Positions 21,111-29,646 of a stretch of DNA of 64,000 bases are shown in pieces. Source of the DNA: Viola odorata (lineage: Eukaryota > Streptophyta > Magnoliopsida > Malpighiales > Violaceae); the NCBI GenBank assembly GCA_963691705.1, contig OY829545.1, positions 36,381,475 through 36,445,474 on the forward strand, written 5' to 3'. Made by a program: the position numbers and the translations under genes. The notes under the pieces are model-generated. The model had not been told where the DNA came from. It did no database searches and saw nothing but the letters and a program-made list of their open reading frames with translations. Position 1 is the first letter of the stretch. Every line of letters starts with the position of its first letter.

Positions 21111-23360
21111 ATGGCTCAAGAAGGGGTACAACAACCAGATGTGTAGGTCATGTTAGCGACCATCACGGAACAACTCAGGACGATGAATGAAATGCAACTG
21201 ACTACCGTAGCGAGGGTGGCTAGGATGGAAACATTGGCCACTATAAACCCTAATCCCAGGGCGAGAGCATCACATACTAGGCTTGGGGCACTTGCGGCCA
21301 AAGTCAGATTACGGGGCAAGGCCGAGGAGCCACCTGATGACACGTCCTTTTTGCGCTACACCAACCCTAAGCCCGAGCCCTATGTGCGCGCAGCAGCAAC
21401 CGAGCGCCAAACACCTTGCACACCATCTTTCGAAGAGCATGCACATGCTAAAATGCGTTGTATCGAGCACCCTTTGAGTGTAAAAAGAAAGACAGAAGTG
21501 AATGAGCAGGAGCGACGAGGTAATTTATTTCACACTCGTGGTGTGATTGATAAGAAAGGGTGCTCAATCATAATTGACGATGGGAGCAGCACCAATTGTG
21601 CGAGTTGGTTAATGGTTGACAAGCTAGGTTTGCTAACCGTGAAGCATCCGAAGCCATATCAGTTGCATGGGATGACGGATGGTGATGGGATCAAGGTGGA
21701 TCAGCAAGTACTTGTTAAATTCGGCATTGGCAAGTATAAAGAAGAGGTACTTTGTGATGTTGTACCTATGCAGGCAAGTCATATCCTCCTTGGAAGACCG
21801 TGGCAGTTTGATAGAGAGGCCAAGCATGAGAGAAGAAGCAACCACTACAAGTTAGTGAAGGATGGCAGAAAATTCACCTTGGTACCTTTGACGCCAGCTG
21901 AAGTTTTTGAGGATCAGCAATGGCTAGCTAAGTCACATGCTGAATACCAGATTACCAAAGGAATCAAGAGAGAAAAAGAGAGATTGAGTGTTAAAAAGAA
22001 AGAGAGTGAGAGCGAGTGTGTGAGCGATAAAAATTCACATGAAAAGAGTAAGCATGCAGAGGGTGAGAGTGAGCGAGAAAAATATTCGCCTGAAAACAAC
22101 AAGCATGCAGAGGGTGAGTGTAAACATTCGCACGAAAAGAGTAAGCGTGCTGAGAGTGGCATTGAGAGATCAAAAGGAGAGGATAATAAACAGAAATTGA
22201 GTGTATATGCCAAAGGGAGAGAAGTGAGGAATGCATTATATTTGTTCCAAATTCGTTTTGGCGCCAGCCCTTCAAAAACAAATTTTTGGCCTTTGCGCTT
22301 TCGCCTCTCTAACCCTAAGTCGTTTGAACCTTTTCCTATTGGAATTTCTTCTCTTGTGCAGGTAATTAAAGATATATTTCCATAGAAGATGACCCCTAAC
22401 CGATCGCCAATTAGGAGGGCAGCGCACAACACATTGTGTGTGACCGGTTTGGCTAATCCTAGCCGCCAAGGTAATGTGTGTTTGTCCTTTCCAAACACTA
22501 AGTCACTTGAATTGTCACCTACATTTGCAGCTAATATTCATTCTGCCATTGGTGATATTCATGATGATTATGTGTCTCAGTTTACAGGATTTGAGGGAGC
22601 TTATTTCAAGTACAAGCGCTTATGTGAGCTGCATGATTCATTGCGCCTAGACTTTACTAACACTAACACTTTCGTTATCTCTTCTAGTGTTATGTGTTCT
22701 AATGTGCAGGGAAGGAATGAATTATTGGCAGCAATGGAGTACAAATCATGGGAGCCGAAAGGAGGAAAGGGGCCTTGTGCATCCATGGAGACTACTAGCT
22801 CAGTTAACCCTAACCGAGAAGGTAGAATCCGTTTTTCTTTCCTTAGGTCTGGTTCTTGTAAGTATGTAGACATCATTGATTTAAATCATTCTGAAAATAA
22901 ATTAATTGATGATGGTCGTATGCAAAGGTTAAAGGCTAAGTCATACGCCTTTGAGGAGTACTTGCGAAAACGCAAAAGGTTTGGCGTTTGTACTAGACCA
23001 AGTGATGAGATAGTTGTACCCAGAGCTCATTGTGCTGATTTATCTCACTATATTGGTACTTTTAATGTTTTTAACAATGTGGATAAAAGGAAGTTAGGTT
23101 CCTTATGGCATGTTTTAGTTTGTAAGTATGCCTTTACATGGGAAGAGTGTCTTCCGTTTATCTATCCTACTTATAATCGTTGTGCGCATGTTGATTCTAA
23201 ATTGTTGATTAAAATTGTGTCTGAATTGGATCATATGATACGATATAGTTTCATGTCGCTGCCTTTGAGAGTATTGTTTAGCATAAGTGGCATCAAGGTA
23301 TTGTGCTGCAGGCCTAGGTCCAGATTCGAGGACAAATCCTTTCCAAAGGGAAAGGAATGA
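21111..23360 (+). pseudogene. Polyprotein of element E: Gag remnant, protease, charged linker, X region
   Basis: One frame spans 750 codons with stops at 21144-21146 and 22383-22385. The N-terminus is a short Gag-like remnant ('EQLRTMNEMQLTTVARV'). Retropepsin follows: 'NLFHTRGVIDKKG', 'SIIIDDGSSTNCAS' (active site D-x-G-S) and 'HILLGRPWQFDR'. Next is a Lys/Glu/His/Ser repeat linker with 'HEKSKHAEGE' units. The text then reaches 'VIKDIFP', the point where RT begins in element F, but a stop follows and region X takes over: 'GGKGPCASM', 'NPNREGR', 'KSYAFEEYLRKRKRFG', 'FTWEECLPFI' and 'VLFSISGIK'. A deletion joined at AAGGTATTGT removes the 'GWYxSxCxYFD' part kept in D and G. The last codon is the TGA of an internal LTR-start copy at 23358. 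Confidence 0.75.
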
Positions 23361-23513
23361 TGCGAATCCTTACACACACCTTAGCGCATTGAGTGTCTTA
23401 CCCTTGAAGCGCAAGAGATGGCGAGTATGCCTTGAGCATATAATTGTGAAGCTTTCCTGGATAGATTATGCTGAGCAAGATTCGAGGACGAATCTTTCCG
23501 AAGAGGGAGGGAA
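23358..23513 (+). promoter_or_regulatory. Two successive PPT/LTR-start modules at the 3' end of element E
   Basis: A purine tract is followed by TGATGCGAATCC at 23358. After 156 bp the hairpin GATTCGAGGACGAATC (23479-23494), a second purine tract and the true LTR start TGATACGATCC (23514) follow. The same doubled layout is seen in D, in G (27270 and 27462) and in the array (39875 and 39969). Confidence 0.7.
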
Positions 23514-23668
23514 TGATACGATCCCAAGATGTATCACACGACTACATGGACAAAAGCGTCAAGACATGATGGGACAGATGGAGTCCGATCGGGGATCACA
23601 AAGGCTTGTTGCAAACCTCTATGTGTTGATATTACTGTGTCCAAATTTCAGGACGTTTGGACGGGTGG
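23514..23668 (+). repeat. Truncated 3' LTR of element E
   Basis: It starts TGATACGATCCCAAGATG directly after the PPT and resembles the D and G LTR start more than this element's own 5' LTR start (TGATACGATCCTAGCCCC). It ends near GGACGTTTGGACGGG and passes into D's gag. The mismatch of the two LTR starts suggests a recombinant element. Confidence 0.7.
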
Positions 23669-23670
23669 AG

Positions 23671-23785
23671 AGTGGGAACAAAATGATCCCTCATGACCCT
23701 CTTCATCACTTCCCAATTCTAAATTGGAAGGCTCCCCATGGCAGCTCGTTTAAGGTTGATCTGATCCCACCAATTAACCGCATAC
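23671..23785 (-). repeat. 115-bp duplication of D gag flanking element E (partner 18876-18990)
   Basis: Both copies run from AGTGGGAACAAAA to CCGCATAC without a length change and differ at about four or five bases. It is far too long for a target-site duplication. Confidence 0.8.
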
Positions 23786-23907
23786 CCACCAAACGCAGCT
23801 GCTGCTAGCTTTACTTTCTTCCTCCTTTCACGCCTATCATACTGCCCTTGCCTCAGATAGGCATCATCATCATAATCTCGCCCCTCAGGCCATTGCGTGT
23901 AAGACAT

Positions 23908-24872
23908 TCTGTAATTCCTGTAAATTCACAACACGAAAAGAAACGTAAAATTGCACTAATCCTAGCACTCGCTCACGTGTTTACTCTCGTGTTTGAACTC
24001 TCTAATGCTCTCACAAAATTCACTCAAATAATCCCTGCAATTGTTCAAGTGTTAGTAAGACTCAAGAGTTCAAGAAAAAAAAGCTTCCAAGAAGACTCTC
24101 AAAGACAACTAGCACTGAAAAGAATGGTGACACTTGATATTTGAGTAATTGCAAGAACAACCAATCAAACAAATAGCAAGTAGAGTAGAAGGCAATTTCG
24201 AGGAATCAAAGAAAGCTCAAATTGACTCGAAAGGACTCAAACAAATTCAATTTCAGTTCTGATTTTAATATCCAATCGCACTTCAATTCGCTTCCTTGAT
24301 AAATCTGACTTTTGTGGTGCAAATACTTCTATATATTTTTGTATTTGCATAATTGAATTCCTCTTCTTTCTTTCTTTTCCTATTTTTTTTTTGACTATGA
24401 ACACAGTTTAGTGTTTTGATCACAACTTTTTACTCTGAACTCCGAATCGACTGATTCTTTTTGATTCGGAAGCCCAACAAACACAGCTTTCCAACGGATC
24501 CTTTTTCACAAAAATCGGATTTCAATAGCTATATATACAAATTCAATTTCGACTTGACAGAAATTGTGTAGAATTTGACAGAAAACACAATTTAGTAAAT
24601 CAGGTGCAGCTTTTGACTCCAGCGTCCGAATCATTTGATTCTTTTTTATTCGGAAACCTAACAGGTGCAGCTTTCCAACGAGACCTTTCTCACCAAAATC
24701 GAACTTTAATAGCTATGTATTAAAATTCAATTTTGACTTAACAAAAAATTGCACATATAACGAACCAAGCACAACTAAGAAATCGGTTTTGAATGGAGTA
24801 GAAGAAAATACCGATGTCAGCAATGAAAACTTGAAACAATTTAGATTACTTACCAATCTTTGAATGCCTTAA
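23908..24872 (-). other. Leader of element D
   Basis: Read on the minus strand it resembles the leader of E, including the ACACGTGAGCGAG block near 23958-23996 (plus-strand CTCGCTCACGTGTTTACTC) and repeated segments around ATTCGGAAG. No gene is seen. Confidence 0.65.
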
Positions 24873-24884
24873 GCTCCGCTACCA
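24873..24884 (-). promoter_or_regulatory. Primer-binding site of element D
   Basis: GCTCCGCTACCA on the plus strand is TGGTAGCGGAGC on the minus strand, two bases from the LTR at 24887. Confidence 0.8.
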
Positions 24885-24886
24885 AC

Positions 24887-25382
24887 TGATACGATCCTAG
24901 TTGCTTAGGATGCGTAGCACGTAATTCTGATCGTTGTTCAAAGATGGATTTCAATGCGGAAGAAGATAACTCACTTAGACAACGTAAGCCTGCTGAATGC
25001 TAAGCAACAGCCAACCTAAGTCCGAACAAGAGAGGATCCTTGTCGAATCACTACGCCTATATCCCTTGTGGATATCAACCTAGGGCAGACAACAAGTAGG
25101 ATGCAATTTCGGGTTTTACTTGTTTGACGACTCGAGTATTGCGGACTTGAGAAGGAACAAGGTTCAATTGATGAACAATGGACAGAGATTTGAAGAGAGA
25201 AGTCTCATTTTTATCAAAATAACAGCCACCTTCAAAAGGAGGCAAAACCATGTCTTTATACAAGAAACCTTAATCGGATTGCAAGTAGGAGTCTTTCGGA
25301 CCTCTGATCGGACTCCATCTACTCCATCATGTCTTGACTCTTTTGTCCATGTAGTCGCGTGATACATCTTGGGATCGTATCA
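24887..25382 (-). repeat. 5' LTR of element D with an internal deletion (496 bp)
   Basis: It matches both ends of the 3' LTR at 15287-16380 but lacks about 600 bp. The join lies after GCAAGTAGGAGT and before CTTTCGGACC, with a short AGTCT-type overlap, as expected for an illegitimate deletion after insertion. Confidence 0.85.
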
Positions 25383-25882
25383 CACGGCCTCACACATTTT
25401 CTCTTCGGGCAGCCACCAGAAGGCCTTCCATTTCCTTGCGTGGCAATGAAAGTTTCAGTCCATGGGAAGTGCTTTCTTCATCATGCCGAGTGTGCCTACA
25501 CATAGCTTCGAGGATCCTTTTCTACTTGGATTTGTATCTCTTGGCAGCACCCCTTCTTTCCCATTCTCGGCACCTCCTAGTGGTTTCATGGTCCCTCACT
25601 TCACCCGGACTTCGCCCGTTGCTCCTTTGGTGACGCGTAGTGCCCACACATCCGCGTCCATCTCTCGAGGCCCTCACTTGGTCCGCTTCACCACCATCTC
25701 CCATCTTGGCCGATCCGTGGTTGGTATTTGGTTTTTCCCGTCCGCGCCTACATGCCTTGCTCGAGGAAGGCCTCCACCTTGGCCTATATTCACCGAGAGT
25801 TGTATTTTGAGGATTCCGTGTGTGAGTACTAGTCGAGAGCATGCCTTGGCCCGTTCGGCCTTTCGAGGGATAGAGCCTCCAT

Positions 25883-25916
25883 ATTCGAGGACGAATCGAC
25901 TTGAAGAGGGAGGAGA
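25883..25916 (+). promoter_or_regulatory. Pre-PPT hairpin and PPT of element C
   Basis: ATTCG-AGGA-CGAAT (25883-25896) precedes the purine tract GAAGAGGGAGGAGA, which abuts the LTR start at 25917. Confidence 0.8.
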
Positions 25917-26615
25917 TGATACGAGCACGAGGGCCTTAGCTTGTATTCGAGCCAAGGCCTCACGGGATGGCCGAGCAACCCATGAGGAGGCACGCCCGAG
26001 GCCGCGCCAAACCCTAGCATCCCATGAGGATGTCCATGTGCAAACCCGCGCGCGCGCCGTGGCCCATGCACTAGCCATCCTCGCCTTAGCCCACGCCCTA
26101 GCAGCAACCTTCAAGAGCTCCTCAAGGCCCATCAAGCCCGCACCTTAGTCTAAGTGTAGGGTATTTTAGGGCTTTCCATGTAATAATGCCCAAGCTATAA
26201 ATAGAAGGAGATAGCCTCTTTTATAGCTTGTCTTTGATTTTAATTGTGAGTTTATCTCCATTTCAAGACCAAGTAGTTGGCTTTGCCTTAGGGGTCTTAA
26301 ACGCCATTTTCAGTCCAGCAATTAACACCTTTCGGCTTGATCTTGTTGATCAATTAAGGGAAGGTTTTGGTTGATGATCCTTGTAAACATTTGATTACAA
26401 GTTATTTAATTGTTTTCCATAAATCCTTTTCGATATTCATCCATCTATTGTCGCTGCCTTAAACACTCCCTAACATCCAAATATTCCGCACTCCTTCATC
26501 CTAATCCGTGTTCATCATCATCAAGTTCAAGTTATCATCCTCCCAAAGGAGACTAGATCCGAAGAGGCTCCACTATTCGGCCTCAATCCATTCAACGGAG
26601 GGTCGAATGTTATCA
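25917..26615 (+). repeat. 3' LTR of element C, 699 bp
   Basis: It starts TGATACGAGCACGAGG and ends GAATGTTATCA, the same subfamily as 3376-4148 but without the 60-bp duplication. The U5 hairpin CTCC-CAAA-GGAG is at 26540-26551. It is followed by GAGGTGGCC, not by a PBS, so it is the right end of the A-B-C chain. Confidence 0.85.
26196..26240 (+). promoter_or_regulatory. LTR promoter of element C: TATA and start block
   Basis: TATAAATA (26196-26203) is followed by CTTGTCTTTGATTT (26227-26240) at the spacing seen in the sister LTRs. Confidence 0.65.
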
Positions 26616-26851
26616 GAGGTGGCCACACATGGCCCATCCCTAGGCGTAGGCGCTGCGTGGATGAGGGTCACGAGGCGCGGCTGGTGCGCGAGTAGGCTGG
26701 CTTCCTCCGAGGCTGTCTCTGCCTCCAGCTCCTTGTAGATGAGGCTACTGAGCCTCACCTATAAGGCTCGGGCTCTAGAGCGGGTGATTGGGCCCGTGGG
26801 CGGCAATGGGAGGCTTGGGGCTGTGGCACTAGGGCTGGCTCCTCTAGGGAT
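26616..26851. other. GC-rich segment ending like an LTR
   Basis: These 236 bp are clearly more GC-rich than their surroundings and match nothing else in the window that I can see. They end GGGATCGTATCA, like the D-family LTRs. This may be the tail of a deleted LTR. No convincing gene is present; the ORFs on both strands are short and lack known motifs. Confidence 0.4.
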
Positions 26852-26865
26852 CGTATCACCTTGTT

Positions 26866-27461
26866 TTGGTTTGTAAGTATGCCTTTACATGGGAGGAGTG
26901 TCTTCCGATTATCTATTCTACTTATAACCGTTGTGCGCATGCTGACTCTAAATTGTTGATGAAACTTGTGTATGCATTTGATCATATGATACGATACAGT
27001 TTAATGTTGCTGCCTCTGAGTGTATTGTTTAGCATAAGTGGCAGCAAGAAAATCGAGACGATGAGGACAACCCAAGTCAAAGCAAACATGACCCCTTGGG
27101 GTGATGAGCCTGTCCAACGTGTTGACATGTTCAATAACATCGCCGCCTAATTGAATTTAAGAGGTTGGTATAATTCATTTTGTGATTATTTTGATGAGTC
27201 TAACTTAAGGTATTGTACTACAGGTCTAGGTACAGATTCGAGGATGAATCCTTTCGAAGGGAGAGGGAATGATGTGAATCCTTATACCAACCCTAGCGCA
27301 TTGAGCGCCTTGCCCTTGAACCGCAAGAGATGGCGACTAAGGAAGCACAAGAGATGGCGAATATGCTTTGAGCATATAATTATGCTGAGCAAGATTATGC
27401 TTTCGTGGGCAGATTATGCTGAGCAAGATTCGAGGACTAATCTTTCCGAAGAGGGAGGGAA
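26866..27461 (+). pseudogene. C-terminal piece of region X
   Basis: One frame with a stop at 27148-27150. 'YAFTWEECLPIIYSTYN' and 'LPLSVLFSISGSKK' match E and D. 'LNLRGWYNSFCDYFDESNLR' matches D, where the stop is a Lys codon. The segment between, 'MTPWGDEPVQRVDMFNNIAA', keeps the spacing that E has lost. It is a third independent witness that X was a real coding region. Confidence 0.7.
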
Positions 27462-28409
27462 TGATACGATCCCAAGGTGTATCATGCGACTACATGGACA
27501 AAAGCGTCAAGACATGAGAGAGCAGATGGAGTCCGATCAGGGATCACAAAGGCTTTATGTAAACTTTTATGTGTTATGTTTATTGTGTCCAAATTTCAGG
27601 ACGTTTGGATGAGTGGATTGTCCAAAATATCAAGCCAACAATTTCGTTGATAGGTGTCCTACGCAGACAAGGATTCTAAGACGCGTCAGGAGACTTCATC
27701 TGAACCCAGTCAGCGCTGTACAAGTCAGAATCGTGCGATCGACCACGTTTCAAAAACTTCAGGATGTTAGTTTTCGTTTGGAATAGGTTTCAGCCCATTT
27801 GGCTTAGTGGTTTGAAAGTTATCCAAGTCGACATTATGGTGCGCAGTGTGTGCGCGAGACAACATACGACTTGAGGTTTCGGCCCAAACCTTGGCCCGAT
27901 GATGGAGAGACTTCTTGTAGCTTCTGGAATGTATTTAACTATATTTATATTTACTTTAATTAGTTAATTAGTTAATAGGTTAATTAGTTAATTAAGTTAC
28001 TTTAGGAATTAGAACTCCTACTTCTATTCTATTAGGGTTTGCTTGTAAAACTCTATATAAGGAGCCGCTTGGCTTCCTTATTCAGTTGGCTTTTATTTGA
28101 TAAATCAAGACATTGTTTCTTTGAAATCTCTTCCCATTGTTCACGTGTTGAACCTTGTTCCTTCTCGAGTCTGCAAGCTTGAGTCGTCACAAGTGAAATT
28201 CCAAAGTTGCAATCCATTATTTCGTTTGTGTTAGTTTGATTCTCACAAGTTCGAGTCTAGATCTAAGAATCCGATACAAGGTCCTTGACTTGAAATCAAT
28301 TAGGGTTTTTAGCACAGGTTGGCTTAGTGGTCTAAGCTCGTACTCGTCGAGTTAATTATTTCCGCATCGAAATCCATACTTGAACAACGATCAGAATTAC
28401 GTGCTACAT
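27462..28409 (+). repeat. 3' LTR of fragment G, right end missing
   Basis: It starts TGATACGATCCC after AAGAGGGAGGGAA and follows the D/E LTR family, including TTAATTAGTTAA repeats (27950-28005). It stops at ACGTGCTAC, before the expected ...GGATCGTATCA end. Confidence 0.75.
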
Positions 28410-29646
28410 ACACATGCCATCCAAACTTAGTTTTAAAGGCTGTTTTCCATTGATCTTCCTCATGCATTCTAATTTGATGATAGCAACTCACTAAGTCAAT
28501 TTTAGAGAAGATTTTAGCACCACTTAACTCATCCAGCATGTCATCCAAACGAGGTATGGGGTGAGAGTACTTTACCGTGATTTTATTGACGGAACGGCAG
28601 TCCATACACATGCGCCAACTTCCATCCTTCTTAGGCACAAGGATCACGGGGACAACACAAGGGGAGAGGCTCTCCCGAATGAAACCCTTGTCTAGAAGAG
28701 CGTCAATTTGCTGCTGAAGTTCTTGTGTTTCTTTCGGATTGCAGCGGTATGCCGGACGGTTTGGAAGAGTTGATTCGGGGAGGAAATCAATCCGATGCTC
28801 AATTCCACGCACGGGTGGGAGGCCATTGGGGATTTCTGCCGGAAACACATCCTTGAAATCTAGCAAAAGAGGAGACATAAGAGGAGGCAACGAAGGATTA
28901 GTGTTAGAAGCAATAAGAGAGTGTTCCTTAAATCTGATTAGGATGCAAGGCTTGCGCATGAGAAGAGCATGCCTTACATCTCTACCTTTAGCAATTAAAC
29001 TCACTTTGCTGCCCATTTTCACTCCACTCAAAGGCTCACTAACTTGCTTACTTTTGTCAAGTCGTGTGTTACCACTCAACTCACTCGCAAAGCTCACATT
29101 TTTCTCTCCACTCGGCGCATGCTCACTTTTTTCATGCCCGCTAATTTTAACACTCTCACAACTTACATTCTTCTCTCCACTCCACACCTTTTGTGATCCA
29201 AGAGAAGATGTTATCTCAAAAGTGGCTGAAACCTTTTCCAACTTCAGCTGGTCTTCGTACACTTGGCTAGGAGGAAGGGGTGGGATAATGAACTTGCTGC
29301 CAAGGTGCTCTAGCTTGTAAGTGTTGCGAAAACCATCGTGAATGGCCTTCCGATCGAATTGCCAAGGTCTGCCAAGGAGGAGATGGCTAGAATGCATCGG
29401 TGCCACATCACATAAGCGCTCATCCGTGTATTTTCCAATCTGAAGTGGAATGAGGACTTGCCGCTTGACCTTAACTGAACTCCCATCGTTGAACCAATTC
29501 AAGGAGTATGGTCGAGGGTGTTTGGAGGTGGGGAGACCCAAGGAGTGCACAAGGAGAGTGCTGGCCACATCCGCACAACTCCCATTGTCCACAATGATGG
29601 AGATTACCATTCCATTCGAAACCCCACGCGTATGGAACAAGTTCTC
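28410..29646 (-). pseudogene. Protease and N-terminal half of reverse transcriptase of element F
   Basis: Protease: 'LFHTRGVSNGMVISIIVDN' followed by GSCADVAS gives the D-x-G-S active site, and 'HLLLGRPWQFDRKAIHDG' closes the domain. A Ser/Lys/Glu linker with 'HEKSEHAPSGEKN' follows. RT starts at 'DFKDVFPAEIPNGLPPVRG' and includes 'PKKDGSWRMCMDCR', '[18 protein letters not shown]' and 'FSKIDLVSCYHQIRM'. The text is lost after 'KTKFG', before the YxDD catalytic box. The frame continues from gag through a single TGA at 29647-29649, where the family usually has Arg, so gag and pol were probably one reading frame. Confidence 0.85.

Larger units (their letters stand above)
18991..23668 (+). mobile_element. 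Element E: non-autonomous protease-X element nested in D, 3' LTR truncated
   Basis: It has a 5' LTR (18991-20113), PBS, leader, one long ORF frame (21111-23360), PPT and only about 155 bp of 3' LTR. The truncated right end joins the gag of D within AGTGG. Instead of a 5-bp duplication, 115 bp of D (18876-18990 and 23671-23785) flank it. Protease is present but the Gag core and all polymerase domains are absent. Confidence 0.8.
18636..23907 (-). pseudogene. gag of element D, interrupted by element E
   Basis: The N-terminal part (about 23671-23907) begins 'MSYTQWPEG' and holds 'YAVNWWDQI'. The C-terminal part (18636-18990) holds 'RDRFVPTNFSHELLRKLQ', 'TLTQGKKSVEEYFNEME' and 'FFEGLNREI', together the usual plant Ty3/gypsy Gag core. 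No CCHC knuckle or protease follows; the frame goes straight into the charged linker. The two parts overlap by a 115-bp duplication on either side of element E. Confidence 0.8.
15287..25382 (-). mobile_element. Element D: full-length non-autonomous Gag-X LTR element, TSD CACGG
   Basis: CACGG at 15282-15286 and 25383-25387 flanks TGATACGATCC...GGGATCGTATCA exactly. The order on the minus strand is 5' LTR (24887-25382), PBS (24873-24884), leader, gag, charged linker, X region, PPT and 3' LTR (15287-16380). Protease, RT, RNase H and integrase are not seen. Element E interrupts gag. About nine differences in roughly 400 aligned LTR bases suggest a moderately old insertion. Confidence 0.9.
12248..26148 (+). 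pseudogene. A-type Ser/Pro/His-rich ORF of element C, interrupted and decayed
   Basis: Homologous to the ORF at 71-3601. The ATG is lost: TTTCTGTCTTC stands where A has TTTCTATGTCTTC. A solo LTR splits it at 12411-13060 and element D at 15287-25382. Further breaks are TAA at 13755-13757, TAG near 13926-13928, a deletion of about 11 bases near 14400 that shifts the frame, and a stop near 25447. An acidic segment is duplicated in tandem ('SVVSAGAPPLIEDEL' and 'SVVSASAPPLFEEEL', about 14550 and 14710). The QRxFxxMGSxFSI module recurs near 14320, 14950 and 25430. A zinc knuckle not seen in A lies at 13980-14021. The function is unknown; the ORF again runs into the 3' LTR. Confidence 0.75.
10529..26615 (+). 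mobile_element. Element C: A-type non-autonomous element, split by a solo LTR and by nested element D
   Basis: It consists of a truncated 5' LTR, leader (10678-12247), an A-type ORF in three pieces (12248-12410, 13061-15286, 25383-26148) and a 3' LTR at 25917-26615. The pieces rejoin cleanly when 12411-13060 and 15287-25382 are removed. For example, the sequence around CACGG matches element A near 2715. Without its insertions the element would be about 5.3 kb. Confidence 0.85.
26852..28409 (+). mobile_element. Fragment G: 3' part of a D/E-type element (X C-terminus and LTR)
   Basis: It begins inside region X, at the part equivalent to about 23110 in E. It carries the doubled PPT/LTR-start layout (27270 and 27462) and most of a D-type LTR. 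It is cut at 28409, where reverse transcriptase of element F begins on the other strand. Confidence 0.75.
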
